Assembly: GCA_028281725.1 (NCBI GenBank) | Contig: JANQJJ010000493.1 | Span: forward strand, 1-39,061 | Length of the DNA: 39,061 nucleotides | DNA from: Pirellulaceae bacterium | Lineage (GTDB): Bacteria; Planctomycetota; Planctomycetia; Pirellulales; Pirellulaceae | Direction of reading: 5' to 3' | In this document: in pieces, positions 9,488-19,666 of the stretch | How the letters are laid out: every line of letters begins with the position of its first letter | How positions within the stretch are numbered: position 1 is the stretch's first letter | Program-made: the position numbers and the translations under genes | The notes under the pieces: model-generated | Databases searched by the model: none | Told to the model about the DNA's origin: nothing | What the model saw: only the letters and a program-made list of their open reading frames with translations

Positions 9488-11194
9488 ATGTCCCACAGAC
9501 CCCATCTCGGCGGCGTTGTCCACACGTACCAAAAATACGACCCCGGACAATTTCCCAGTCCAACGAAGCCCCCCCCGGATTTGGTCTCGCCGGCTTTCGA
9601 ACACGCCATGATGTACGGACACTACCGCGAGCTAAGCGAAGAAGAGCTTGCGCGAGCCGTCGAGCTTGATCCGAGCCAGATTGCCGGGCTCGGACCGAGT
9701 ATCGATTTCCTACGAGCTCTGTTGGAGGAACGCAGACGCAAGATCTTGGAAAAATATGAAACGGATGCCGTCGAAAAGAAAGCCAACAAGGCTTTTGAGA
9801 ACACCGCGCGGCGGGCAGAACCACCCAGGAAACTGCGTAGTCTCTACCAGAAAGCGGTCACCGCGCAGCAGATCTACTTGCTTGAGCAGATCTACTACCA
9901 AGTCGGCAACGATACCGATCGGTTTGCCGGTCAGCTCGTCCATGTCATCGATCGCCTGGGAGACAAGTATCAAATCGATGAACTGGTTGCCAAATATGTG
10001 TTCACCGGTTCGGAGCGGATGACCGTCCCTCAAGCCATCGAGGTCAAACGCGAGCTCGAAACGATTGATGAACTACTTCGCCAGCTGGAGGAGGCAGCCA
10101 AAACCGCCCAAATTGGCCTCATCAACATGGAGCAACTTAGCGAGTTCGCATCCGCCGAAGATATGTCAGGACTGGAGGAACTTCGCGAACAGGTTGAGAA
10201 TCTAGTTCGAGAACAGGCAGAACGCCAAGGCCTGGATCGCGACGCGAACACCGGCGCTTTTCGACTCACACCCCAGGCCTACAAGCTGTTTCAGGGCCGC
10301 CTGCTAGAAAAAATATTCTCAAATCTCCAGCCGGGCCGAAGCGGTCGCCATACAGGCCGGATCGTTGGCGAAGGCAGCGTCGAACTGCCCCAGACAAAAC
10401 TGTATGAATTCGGCGATAGCTTGGCCAATATCGACACCACGCAGTCGGTGATTAACGCCTTACTACGTGACCCCACGGCCGACCCGGTACGGCTACGCAA
10501 TGAAGACATTGAAGTCCACCGCACACGCAACTCTCCGAAATGCGGCACGGTGGTAGTCATGGATATGAGTGGGTCGATGAGCTACGACGGCCAGTACATG
10601 AACGTCAAACGGATGGCTCTGGCGCTCCAAGGGTTGATAGCCAGCGAATATCCGGGTGACTTTCTACGATTTGTCGAGATGTATACCTTTGCCAAGCTAC
10701 GTCCGGCGGGTGAGATTATCGAACTGATGCCCAAGCCGGTGACCATCCGCGATCCTTGGGTTCGTCTGAGAGCTGACATGAGCCGCGATGACATCAGCGA
10801 GCAGCAGATCCATCCCCACTTTACCAACATTCAACACGCTTTGAGGCTATCGCGGCAAAATCTAGCCACAGTCGATACGCCCAATAAGCAGATCATCTTG
10901 ATCACCGATGGCCTGCCAACGGCTCATTTCGAAGACGCCATGCTCTATATGCTCTACCCTCCCGACCCGCAAACGGAGCAAGCCACGATCCGCGAAGGCA
11001 ATTTGTGCCAACGCGACGGCATCGTGATCAATATCTTCCTGGTGCCAAGTTGGTCGCAATCTGAGGAAGATATCCGATTTGCCTATCGCCTGGCGGAGAA
11101 TACGCGCGGCCGAGTCTTCTTCACCGCCGGTAAGGATCTTGATCGCTGTGTTGTGTGGGATTACATCGACCGCAAACGTGAGATTCTTGGCTAA
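9488..11194 (+). CDS. VWA-domain protein (Mg-chelatase D / CoxE-like partner of the AAA+ ATPase)
   Basis: TVVVMDMSGSMSYDGQYMNVKRMALAL (MIDAS DxSGS), ILITDGLPTA; directly downstream of the AAA+ gene. Confidence 0.87.
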   Translation: MSHRPHLGGVVHTYQKYDPGQFPSPTKPPPDLVSPAFEHAMMYGHYRELSEEELARAVELDPSQIAGLGPSIDFLRALLEERRRKILEKYETDAVEKKANKAFENTARRAEPPRKLRSLYQKAVTAQQIYLLEQIYYQVGNDTDRFAGQLVHVIDRLGDKYQIDELVAKYVFTGSERMTVPQAIEVKRELETIDELLRQLEEAAKTAQIGLINMEQLSEFASAEDMSGLEELREQVENLVREQAERQGLDRDANTGAFRLTPQAYKLFQGRLLEKIFSNLQPGRSGRHTGRIVGEGSVELPQTKLYEFGDSLANIDTTQSVINALLRDPTADPVRLRNEDIEVHRTRNSPKCGTVVVMDMSGSMSYDGQYMNVKRMALALQGLIASEYPGDFLRFVEMYTFAKLRPAGEIIELMPKPVTIRDPWVRLRADMSRDDISEQQIHPHFTNIQHALRLSRQNLATVDTPNKQIILITDGLPTAHFEDAMLYMLYPPDPQTEQATIREGNLCQRDGIVINIFLVPSWSQSEEDIRFAYRLAENTRGRVFFTAGKDLDRCVVWDYIDRKREILG

Positions 11195-11238
11195 CACGTC
11201 GCCCAACCTATGCATCCTGGAACCGACAACCAACTGCA

Positions 11239-12117
11239 GTGACAAGCACCGATTTGAACCTCCCCTGCCCTCCCCTACCGAAGCTTAAACCTCGCGAGGC
11301 CGATAGCCATAAAGGCACCTTCGGCAATGCGCTTCTGATCGGTGGCAGCCGAGGCATGTCAGGAGCCATCGCTCTGGCCGGATTGGCCGCGGCCCGCACG
11401 GGCGCGGGGCTCGTGCGGTTGGCAATCCCCGATCGTTGCCTGGAAACCGTCGCCGCCTTTTCACCTTGTACAATGACGATTCCACTAAACGACGATCCGC
11501 AGGGGCGATTGGCGGCGGCAGCCATCGAGGAACTCATTCCATTCGTTCGGCAAGCAACGTGCGTCGCGATCGGTCCTGGATTGAACCAATCCGCGGACTT
11601 GCGATCGCTGGTGTTGAAAATCATCCGCGAAGTTCGATGTCCGCTGGTCGTCGACGCCGACGGACTCAACAATTTGGCCTCCTCGCCCACCTGGCCGCAA
11701 AAGGCCGGTGGTCCTCTCATCCTGACGCCCCACCCGGGAGAATGGTCGCGGCAGGTCGGCGTAGCGGCCGGAGACCGGCAAGGTCAGTGCCAGAGCGCTA
11801 TCGATTTCGCTAAACGATTCGGCGCAGTCGTTGTGCTCAAGGGCCACCGGACGCTGGTGACCGACGGCCAAACCGCCGTGCTCAACTCAACCGGCACCCC
11901 CGCCATGGCGACCGGCGGCAGTGGTGACGTGCTGACCGGAATCATTACCGCATTGGTGTGCCAGGGACTCTCTCCGCGTGACGCAGCCCATCTAGGGATT
12001 CATGTCCATGGTCTGGCCGCCCAGCTGGCGGAGCAGGCACACCAGTCTCACGTCGTCTTGCCGACCGAGTTAATCGACGCTCTGCCACGTGCCTTCGCTC
12101 AACTCAAGACCACTTAA
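11239..12117 (+). CDS. nnrD: ADP-dependent NAD(P)H-hydrate dehydratase (stand-alone, no epimerase domain)
   Basis: GTG start; IGGSRGMSGAIALAGLAAARTGAGLV, VDADGLNNL, LTPHPGEWSR, VVLKGHRTLVTDG, ATGGSGDVLTGIITAL. Confidence 0.88.
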   Translation: MTSTDLNLPCPPLPKLKPREADSHKGTFGNALLIGGSRGMSGAIALAGLAAARTGAGLVRLAIPDRCLETVAAFSPCTMTIPLNDDPQGRLAAAAIEELIPFVRQATCVAIGPGLNQSADLRSLVLKIIREVRCPLVVDADGLNNLASSPTWPQKAGGPLILTPHPGEWSRQVGVAAGDRQGQCQSAIDFAKRFGAVVVLKGHRTLVTDGQTAVLNSTGTPAMATGGSGDVLTGIITALVCQGLSPRDAAHLGIHVHGLAAQLAEQAHQSHVVLPTELIDALPRAFAQLKTT

Positions 12118-12206
12118 CGGATCGAACGGCTGCTACCCTTGCGGTAAAACACGATTTCGACGACAGTTGAGCGATTATTCGGCGGCGACACCTTGTCAGT
12201 ATCCCC

Positions 12207-13145
12207 ATGGTTCAGCTACTTACGAGTCTTAAAGAACTCCCCCAGGCGGTTCGTCGTGGCGCGGTGTCGATTGGCAACTTTGACGGTGTTCATCTTGGCC
12301 ACGCGCGTCTGATTCACGAACTCGTCCACTCGGCTGGGCAAGTCGGCGGACCGGCCGTGGTCTTGACCTTTGATCCACCGCCGGCGGCAATCCTATTCCC
12401 CGACAGGCCACTCTCAGCACCGCTGACGTCCATTGGGCGTCGCTCCGCTTTGCTCGGTGAGCTGGGTGTCGATTTCGTCGTGGCCTATCCAACCGACCGC
12501 CAGTTGCTGTCCCTGTCTGCGGACGCCTTTTTTCGGCAAACCATTGTGGAGACGCTGGCGGCCCGAGCCATGGTCGAGGGCCCCAACTTTCACTTCGGTC
12601 GCGATCGAAGCGGGGATACCAATGCGCTGCGGGAACTCTGCGATGCACACAGAATTTCGTTGCAAATTGTCGAGCCGAAAGCGGACAGCGGAGGCATGAT
12701 CTCCAGCACTCGCATCCGCGGACTACTCGCAGCGGGAGATCTCCTGGCTGCCAATCGGTTACTTACCGATCCGCTCCAGATCGAAGGCCTGGTATCTGAG
12801 GGCGCCGGACGCGGAAGGCAGTTGGGTTTCCCCACGGCCAACCTCACACAAATCCGGTCTTTGATTCCCGGAATGGGCGTCTACGCCGGCCGAGTGCAAC
12901 ACAGTGGCCAAACGATACCAGCCGCAGTCCACATTGGCCCGAATCCAACCTTCGGCGAAGGGCACACTAAAGTCGAAGTGCACCTGATCGGCTGGAGCGG
13001 CACCCTTTCGGGTAGCTCTTTGACATGCTCGTTGATCGCGAAAATTCGTGAAGTGCAAAAGTTCGACTCGGTCGATGCTTTGAAGCAACAAATTTTTCAG
13101 GACATCCAGGCGTGCTCCGGGATCGTCCTGCAAGCAGGCACCTAA
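12207..13145 (+). CDS. ribF: Bifunctional riboflavin kinase / FAD synthetase
   Basis: SIGNFDGVHLGHARLI, VEGPNFHFGRDRSG, ISSTRIRGLLAAGDL, GRGRQLGFPTANL, IGPNPTFGEG. Confidence 0.95.
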   Translation: MVQLLTSLKELPQAVRRGAVSIGNFDGVHLGHARLIHELVHSAGQVGGPAVVLTFDPPPAAILFPDRPLSAPLTSIGRRSALLGELGVDFVVAYPTDRQLLSLSADAFFRQTIVETLAARAMVEGPNFHFGRDRSGDTNALRELCDAHRISLQIVEPKADSGGMISSTRIRGLLAAGDLLAANRLLTDPLQIEGLVSEGAGRGRQLGFPTANLTQIRSLIPGMGVYAGRVQHSGQTIPAAVHIGPNPTFGEGHTKVEVHLIGWSGTLSGSSLTCSLIAKIREVQKFDSVDALKQQIFQDIQACSGIVLQAGT

Positions 13146-13273
13146 CAACATGCCAGACAAGATATCTCGTAGAATCAAATCTCCCTGCACCATACTGAGG
13201 TTGTCAACAACAGACTTCTCAACCAACATGGTGCTCTTTCCCCGAACTCTGCCTCAGTAAGACTGGCCTCGTT

Positions 13274-14260
13274 ATGTCACTGGATTGGGATTTACTCGCC
13301 GCGCACCTCCACAGCTGTCAAAGCTTCATTCTGTGCAGTCACATTCGCCCGGACTGCGACGCACTTGGCAGCGAGCTGGGACTGGCTGGTATCCTGACAC
13401 AGCTAGGAAAAAGTGTCCGAATCGTTAACGGACACCCGACCCCACCCACGCTGTCATTCCTTGACCCAGCTCAGACAATCGAGGTGATCGGCGAAACGGC
13501 CTCCCCCAGCGACGTAACCGGCGACTGCTTCATGGTTCTCGATACCAGCGCGTGGGCTCAACTGGGCCCCATGGGTGACGTTCTGCGAGGCTTCGCGGGC
13601 AAGAAGCTGTGCATTGATCACCATGTTGGAGAGGATGATCTCGGCACCGAGTTTTTCAAAGACACGCGAGCGGAAGCCACCGGACACCTGATCGCAAAAC
13701 TTGCCAAGAAACTCGGTGTTCCGATTACCAAGCCGATGGCGACCGCTCTGTACGCGGCGATCGCCACGGATACCGGATGGTTCCGCTTCAACTCAACCAC
13801 TAGTGACACCTACCGTGTTATCGCGGAGCTAGTCGATTGTGGAGCGGTTCCTTCGGAGATTTACGGCAACCTCTACGAACGCGATACAATCGGTCGCGTC
13901 CGCCTCCGAGGCCGCATCTTGTCGCGTACGGCAGATGAGCTCGGCGGACGATTGGTCTATACCTACGTGCTGCGGGAAGATTTCGCCGAAACCGGGGCCT
14001 TGGCCAGTGACACCGAAGATGCCATCAATCTGACACTCGCCATTGCCGGGACCCAGGTGGCGGTCATCTTTGTCGAGCAACCGACCGGTGGGTTCAAACT
14101 GAGCTTCCGAAGTCGCTGCGCGGTCGATTGCAGCCTTTTAGCGCGCCAGTTTGATGGAGGCGGCCACAAGGCAGCCGCTGGAGCGTTCCTAGAAGGCTCC
14201 TTCGCCGAAGTCACTGAGCGAGTCCTACCCGTTGTACGGGCTGCCATGCAGGACGGTTAG
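13274..14260 (+). CDS. DHH-family phosphoesterase (nanoRNase/pAp phosphatase-like)
   Basis: CSHIRPDCDALGSELGL, LCIDHHVGEDDLG, AIATDTGWFRF, C-terminal FDGGGHKAAAGAFL (DHH and DHHA1). Confidence 0.9.
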   Translation: MSLDWDLLAAHLHSCQSFILCSHIRPDCDALGSELGLAGILTQLGKSVRIVNGHPTPPTLSFLDPAQTIEVIGETASPSDVTGDCFMVLDTSAWAQLGPMGDVLRGFAGKKLCIDHHVGEDDLGTEFFKDTRAEATGHLIAKLAKKLGVPITKPMATALYAAIATDTGWFRFNSTTSDTYRVIAELVDCGAVPSEIYGNLYERDTIGRVRLRGRILSRTADELGGRLVYTYVLREDFAETGALASDTEDAINLTLAIAGTQVAVIFVEQPTGGFKLSFRSRCAVDCSLLARQFDGGGHKAAAGAFLEGSFAEVTERVLPVVRAAMQDG

Positions 14261-14493
14261 AGCACGTTTCCGTTGTCGATAGCCTCGCTCGGCTCGCGGT
14301 ACACGAGCCCGCTGAGTAATCTTCGGGCGGAAGATCAGGTGGCTTGCGTTCGCCACCAGGGCTTCGCCCTGAAATCCGCTGCCGGTGCAAAGCCGTACGG
14401 GTCTAATCACATGTCCAAGGCGACGCAATCGTTGGTCAATCGAAAGAGGGCGACGTACCACGGAACCCACGGCGCGGCTATCGTGTTCGATGC

Positions 14494-15750
14494 CTACGCG
14501 GGTGAACTCGGATCTTCCGGCTCCGGCTCCGGTTCACTCGCCTCTCCCGAGTTGGCTTCCTCGGAGCTACCTTTTTCTGATTCGGCCTCTGCCGAGCTAA
14601 CGTCATCGCTGTCGCGGGTGCCATCGGCCTCGCTGGCCGAACTGCCTTCCCCCTCAGGCTGCTGCTGATCACCTCCACCGGCAGCCTCGCCACCGGTCTG
14701 GACCGCTTCATCTGGCCCAGCTGGTTCGTCTGGCGCAGCTTCATCCGGTTCCGATGGTTCGTCTCCAGATTCACCAGAATCTTGGCTGACTTCCTCCGGC
14801 AAGACTTCTTCACTTGGAAATAGTCTTTCAAACTCTTTGAAATAGTGATCTTCCCCGTAAGTCAACTCCCCGCCTTGATAGCCAACGAGACTCACCCCAG
14901 CCATCAGTAACAACGAGCCGAAGAACCAGAGTGCCCGCGAGTTTCTTTCTCCGCTGCGGCGAGCGGAACTCGCCAGAGGAATCAGACACAGGGAGAGGAT
15001 AGCGACGACGATTCCCAGCCAACGATGGCGATCAATCGCACTATTTTCCAAGTCAAACGAATAGCCGGCACCATATCCTTCATGCCCCGCATAAGCCCAT
15101 CCCATCACACAGGAGGCCACCCCCGCCAGGGCTCCAATCCACAAGCAGTGGAAAGCCGCCGGCTCGAACGTCTCACGCTTGAAGAATGAAAGAAACACAA
15201 ACGCGGCAGACACAGAAACTAGCGCGATGGGGAAATGAACCGACGCGGGGTGGAAAAGGCCCTGGAACATCCAGATCCTGGCGGCTGTTGACTCGTCAGA
15301 GACCGACTCCTTTTCATCAGCGGCATCGCTGGTGATGTTCTCGGGCCACTTGGCTCCCTCTTCAATCCATAGCTTGATCGTCGCCAACTCGGCACCGCTG
15401 AGTGGTTCGTGCTCGTCGGCCCCGGGGGGCGGCATGCGCATATCCGGATCGTCAGTCACGAGATAGTCGGTCCAAAGCGAACTACTTTCCAGGTCTTCCG
15501 GCTCCAAATAGTCCAACACGGTCTCGGAATCATCCATCCGAAAATCGTTCTTGGCCTCGTCGGGACCGTGGCAAGCAACGCACTTGGCTTCAAAGATCGG
15601 CTGCACATCCTTCACGAAGTCAACCAGTGCGCCGACCTGGCTGAGTTGTGTGTCCGACTCGTCGGCGGTTTCTTCCTGGCTGAATGCGGACGGCAAACAA
15701 CACGTGCTCGCGGCAACGACAACCAGTGCCATGGTAATACGCACAGACAT
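14494..15750 (-). CDS. Secreted planctomycete-type cytochrome c protein with DUF2231-like TM region and acidic low-complexity C-tail
   Basis: Signal MSVRITMALVVVAASTCCLPSAFSQ; VDFVKDVQPIFEAKCVACHGPDEAKNDFRMDD, DMRMPPPGADEHEPLSGAELATIKLWIEEGA; TM block FHPASVHFPIALVSVSAAFVFLSF; ~100-aa Glu/Ser/Pro-rich tail. ATG at 15750 preferred to the ORF-track start 15819. Confidence 0.85.
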   Translation of the reverse strand: MSVRITMALVVVAASTCCLPSAFSQEETADESDTQLSQVGALVDFVKDVQPIFEAKCVACHGPDEAKNDFRMDDSETVLDYLEPEDLESSSLWTDYLVTDDPDMRMPPPGADEHEPLSGAELATIKLWIEEGAKWPENITSDAADEKESVSDESTAARIWMFQGLFHPASVHFPIALVSVSAAFVFLSFFKRETFEPAAFHCLWIGALAGVASCVMGWAYAGHEGYGAGYSFDLENSAIDRHRWLGIVVAILSLCLIPLASSARRSGERNSRALWFFGSLLLMAGVSLVGYQGGELTYGEDHYFKEFERLFPSEEVLPEEVSQDSGESGDEPSEPDEAAPDEPAGPDEAVQTGGEAAGGGDQQQPEGEGSSASEADGTRDSDDVSSAEAESEKGSSEEANSGEASEPEPEPEDPSSPA

Positions 15751-15859
15751 CACGAAGTTCCTTGGGTTCAAGTTGGCCTGGTGGGATTTTTGAGGAGGCC
15801 ATGCGGGATGGTCAGTCACGAGTGGGATCGTGAATTCTCTTGATAGGCAGGAGGGCGGT

Positions 15860-16939
15860 CTATTCTAAGGAAACGAATTCTGTTTTTGAATCGGCCAGAC
15901 CGTCGTCCGGTAAACGCGGTGATGATAGCTGCTGTGCTCTGGTTAGAAAAATCTCGGATCGTTCTTTGTCGCCAGATAGCCGTAACCACGAACTGACCAT
16001 CTCCAGCGGTAACGCCTCCTCTGGTTTTGCCAGCGCGTAGGCTGCCAGCGATTCGGTCAATGAGCCCACCACTTCATCGCTTAATCCCAGCCCGACCAAC
16101 CGACTACCAGGGAGATCAGCGCGGCCGAGCTCGAATCCCGTGGCTGACGCGGACGCCAGCGTGATGGCAGCCTGCTCCAGATCCTTACTGGCAACTTGAG
16201 CAACAAAACGACGACCGTACAGTAAGTCGCTCGGCCCAAAACGCACGGCGAGTTGCGCGTATGCCGTCGCGGCCTCGTGATACCCTCCGGCCCGAAAAAT
16301 CGCGTCGGCTGCACCCAGGACATCCTCCGGCACGGAGCCAGACGGTTCATCGGTGACCGGTTTCTGAGATACCCGCCCATCGACCGCATGAGCGGTAAGC
16401 AGATGACTGCGTGTGGTGCCGACCAGCGCAGATCCGGCGCTCGGTGCGCGGGCACTCAGGCCAACCGAATAGTTCACCGTTGGCAATGAACAGCTTGGAT
16501 AGGAGTAGATGACCGGGTACTGAACGGGCGTATAAATCGTCGGAGTCACGTACGGGTAGGGCCAATAGCCAACCCCGTAAAAAGAAGAATAGGTGACCGG
16601 CAGGTGCCAAGCGTGCCAGGAATAGCCGGGAAACCAACCTCGGTAGGCAATCCGATGTCGATAGCCTCCCCCGTACCGAACGCGGGTCGTTGCCGAGAAG
16701 CCCAGGTTACCGTAGCCACCCCAGCCATAGGAGCGCGTGGTCCAGAGGCCACGATACGGAGCATGATAACCGCGGAATCGGCCATAACCGATCGAAGTCC
16801 TGTAGCCCACCGCCGGGCGATACGATCCGTAGACCCACGCCCCCCGTGGAGGATACCCATGCCACGCCTGGGCAAACTGGCCGGCGCCCACGAGCCCTAC
16901 AAAGGCAACCATACATATAGTGGCGCGAAAAATATTCAC
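15860..16939 (-). CDS. Secreted protein with Gly/Tyr/Trp-rich N-half and TPR-like C-half
   Basis: Signal MNIFRATICMVAFVGLVGAGQFAQA; GYRTSIGYGRFRGYHAPYRGLWTTRSYGWGGYGN...; C-half AADAIFRAGGYHEAATAYAQLAVRFGPSDLLYGRRF. Confidence 0.75.
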   Translation of the reverse strand: MNIFRATICMVAFVGLVGAGQFAQAWHGYPPRGAWVYGSYRPAVGYRTSIGYGRFRGYHAPYRGLWTTRSYGWGGYGNLGFSATTRVRYGGGYRHRIAYRGWFPGYSWHAWHLPVTYSSFYGVGYWPYPYVTPTIYTPVQYPVIYSYPSCSLPTVNYSVGLSARAPSAGSALVGTTRSHLLTAHAVDGRVSQKPVTDEPSGSVPEDVLGAADAIFRAGGYHEAATAYAQLAVRFGPSDLLYGRRFVAQVASKDLEQAAITLASASATGFELGRADLPGSRLVGLGLSDEVVGSLTESLAAYALAKPEEALPLEMVSSWLRLSGDKERSEIFLTRAQQLSSPRLPDDGLADSKTEFVSLE

Positions 16940-17008
16940 CTTCTATCCCTCCAACGAGTCACCATTCTTCTGAATTATCACTCAATTTCGTTGTCGGGGC
17001 AAGAAAAC

Positions 17009-17038
17009 CGGCCCTTTTCTTTCCACAGTTCCGGGCCG
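17009..17038 (-). terminator. Possible weak intrinsic terminator after glyS
   Basis: On the minus strand CGGCCC-18 nt-GGGCCG followed by GTTTTCTT, ~30 nt beyond the glyS stop. Confidence 0.3.
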
Positions 17039-17067
17039 AACCACTCTCCCGGTGGTGGATAATCCGG

Positions 17068-18750
17068 CTATTGGTTCACTCTGGCTTCGATGTCGCTCAC
17101 CACATCGTCTATTCTGACGCGCGATTGTTCCAAAGAGTCCCGATCGCGGATCGTCACGGTTTGGTCCTGCATAGTCTGGCCATCCACGGTAACACAGTAA
17201 GGAGTTCCCGCTTCGTCCTGGCGACGGTAGCGACGTCCAACGGCACCTTTCTCGTCGTAGAAAACATTGAATTTCTGCTTGAGTGCCCGGTAGATATCCT
17301 TGGCAACTTCCGGCATGCCATCTTTCTTCACCAGCGGAAACACGGCCGCCTTAATGGGAGCCAGTCTTGGATGAAGCTGCATGACGGTGCGCGTCTGCAG
17401 TTTGCCCTTGTCGTCTGGCGCCGAATCCTCCCGGTAAGCTTCGCACAAGAATGCCAGGGTCGCGCGGTCAGCTCCCGAAGAAGGTTCGATCACGTGAGGC
17501 GTAAAGCGTTCGTTACTTACTTCGTCACGATAGCTGAGATCCCTGCCGCTGCCTCGATACTTCGGCTTTCCGTTGACATCCAGCTCGAGCTCCAGCGGCT
17601 TGGTCTCCGGGTCAAGCTTGCCTTCCATGTGACTACGGAGATCAAAATCACCGCGGTGCGCAATGCCTTCCAACTCACCATATTCGCCCTCGGGCAGGAA
17701 CGGAAAAGCATACTCGATGTCGGCAGTCCCGACGGAATAGTGGCTCAGTTCGTCCGGGTCGTGCTCGCGAAGTTGCAGCCGGCTGCCATCGAGTCCCAGA
17801 TCCAGGTACCACTGCATGCGACGATCGCGCCAGTATCGATACCAGTCTTGCGACGAATTGGGATGGCAAAAAAATTCGATTTCCATCTGCTCAAACTCAC
17901 GTGAGCGAAACGTGAAGTTTCGGGGCGTGATCTCGTTGCGAAAGCTCTTACCGACTTGCGCGACACCAAACGGAATTCGAATCCGCGTGCTATCAAGCAC
18001 GTTCTTGAAATTGACAAAAATCCCTTGCGCAGTTTCCGGTCTCAAAAAGGCCGTCCCCTCCTCTCCGCTCAGAGCTCCGACATAGGTTTTAAACATCAGG
18101 TTGAACTCTCGCGGCTCCGTCAGAGTCCCCAACTCGGACGCATCGGGCCCCAGGACAACCGCAAAATCGTCAATCTCCGTCAGGTACGTAAACTCTCCAT
18201 CCCAGGCTAACTTTTCAGCATCCTTGGCTCTCAAGCCAAAGAACTTAAGAGCCCGCTTTTGCGCGTCGTCCTGCTCGGCGTCCGCTTCGGCCGTGGTCGT
18301 GACAAAGATCTTTTGCTCTTTGGCCTCGACCCAACGGCCACGAACCTGATCATGGCGATAGCGCCGGCGAGTCTGCCGGCAATCAACCATATGGTCATGA
18401 AATAGATCGTAGTGCCCCGAACATTTCCAAACCTGGGGATGCATGATAATGGAGCAATCCAAGCCCACCATTTCGTACGTGCTTGGCGCACCGGCGAGAA
18501 TCGACATCTCGTCATGGCCGGAAACCATGTCGCGCCACCAGGCTTCCTTAATGTTGCGTTTGAGCTCCACGCCCAGCGGACCATAATCCCAAAATCCGTT
18601 GAGACCACCGTAAATCTCACTCGACTGAAACATGTAACCACGGCGTTTACAGAGCGATACCAGCTTTTCCATCTGCATCATGTTGACGATCTTTAACTCT
18701 CGAGTGAGCGAGTACTTATCTTGGTTTGTTCTGTCTACTTGGGCGGCCAT
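17068..18750 (-). CDS. glyS: Glycyl-tRNA synthetase (alpha2 type)
   Basis: GYMFQSSEIYGGLNGFWDYGPLGVELKRNIKEAWW, FLRPETAQGIFVNFKNVL, GKSFRNEITPRNFTFRSREFEQMEIEFF. Start probably at 18750 rather than 18810, to avoid overlap with prmC. Confidence 0.94.
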   Translation of the reverse strand: MAAQVDRTNQDKYSLTRELKIVNMMQMEKLVSLCKRRGYMFQSSEIYGGLNGFWDYGPLGVELKRNIKEAWWRDMVSGHDEMSILAGAPSTYEMVGLDCSIIMHPQVWKCSGHYDLFHDHMVDCRQTRRRYRHDQVRGRWVEAKEQKIFVTTTAEADAEQDDAQKRALKFFGLRAKDAEKLAWDGEFTYLTEIDDFAVVLGPDASELGTLTEPREFNLMFKTYVGALSGEEGTAFLRPETAQGIFVNFKNVLDSTRIRIPFGVAQVGKSFRNEITPRNFTFRSREFEQMEIEFFCHPNSSQDWYRYWRDRRMQWYLDLGLDGSRLQLREHDPDELSHYSVGTADIEYAFPFLPEGEYGELEGIAHRGDFDLRSHMEGKLDPETKPLELELDVNGKPKYRGSGRDLSYRDEVSNERFTPHVIEPSSGADRATLAFLCEAYREDSAPDDKGKLQTRTVMQLHPRLAPIKAAVFPLVKKDGMPEVAKDIYRALKQKFNVFYDEKGAVGRRYRRQDEAGTPYCVTVDGQTMQDQTVTIRDRDSLEQSRVRIDDVVSDIEARVNQ

Positions 18751-18775
18751 GCCGGGCCACCTCGGCGGCGCCGAA

Positions 18776-19666
18776 TCAGCCAATCTTCTGCAAGGTGGCG
18801 ACGCGGGCAAGACCGGCTAAGTCCTTCGTAACCCAAGGCCCGGCCCACTGGCCGGATGTCAGGGCAACGAGGCTCTCGGCCAACCTTGGCGAGAGCTCGA
18901 ATATCAGATAACCGGCGGCGGCCAGGCACCGGAACGATTGGTCAATCAGTTTGGCAATCAACTCCGAGCCGTCCGGCCCAGCAACAAGCGCCTGCTTGGG
19001 CTCGAAGTCGCGGACGGTCCTGGGCAGGTGATCATACTCGGACTCGGACACGTAGGGCGGATTGCTTAGTATGAGATCAAACTGCTGCTGAGGTTCGCAG
19101 GCGGAAAGCAGGTCCCCTAGAATGAATTCGATGCGATCTTCACCCAGCTCATGCTGCGCGGCGTTTCGGCGGGCGACCTCCAAGGCAGCTTGGGATATAT
19201 CCACGGCCGTCACCCGGCAATCGGCGAACTGCTTGGCCAAGGTAATCGCGACAACGCCGCTGCCCGTTCCCACGTCTGCGATGCGGAGCGTCGTCGCCGC
19301 GCCGCGCTGCTCCACCATCTGCTTGGCGCGATCGAGCGCCTCGACGACCAGATGTTCTGTCTCTGGTCTTGGAATCAGCACATCCGTATTCACCTCGAAC
19401 GTCGCCGAGTAAAACTCCTTGTGCCCAACCAAATAGGCCACCGGAGTCCCTTCGGCGCGGCGACGCACCATCTCGCGAAAAGCAGCCTTCACCTCCTCGT
19501 CAGGCTCCTCGGCGAAGGCCGTGTACAACTCGATCCGCTGGCAGCTCCGCGCGTGAGCGAGCAGGACTTCCGTATCGAGTCGGGGCGACTGAGAACCGCT
19601 CTTCTTCAGATACTCGGTCGTCCATGTCAGCAGTTTGCCGATCGTCCATGTCTCGGTAGTACTCAT
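18776..19666 (-). CDS. prmC: Peptide chain release factor N5-glutamine methyltransferase
   Basis: [23 protein letters not shown] motif in [24 protein letters not shown] overlap with the prfA stop. Confidence 0.94.
   Translation of the reverse strand: MSTTETWTIGKLLTWTTEYLKKSGSQSPRLDTEVLLAHARSCQRIELYTAFAEEPDEEVKAAFREMVRRRAEGTPVAYLVGHKEFYSATFEVNTDVLIPRPETEHLVVEALDRAKQMVEQRGAATTLRIADVGTGSGVVAITLAKQFADCRVTAVDISQAALEVARRNAAQHELGEDRIEFILGDLLSACEPQQQFDLILSNPPYVSESEYDHLPRTVRDFEPKQALVAGPDGSELIAKLIDQSFRCLAAAGYLIFELSPRLAESLVALTSGQWAGPWVTKDLAGLARVATLQKIG

Noticed and set aside
8652-9824. 390-aa minus-strand ORF spanning the AAA+/VWA junction
   Set aside because: Antisense to two well-supported genes; no domain signature.
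17071-17904. 277-aa plus-strand ORF opposite glyS
   Set aside because: Antisense shadow of glyS.
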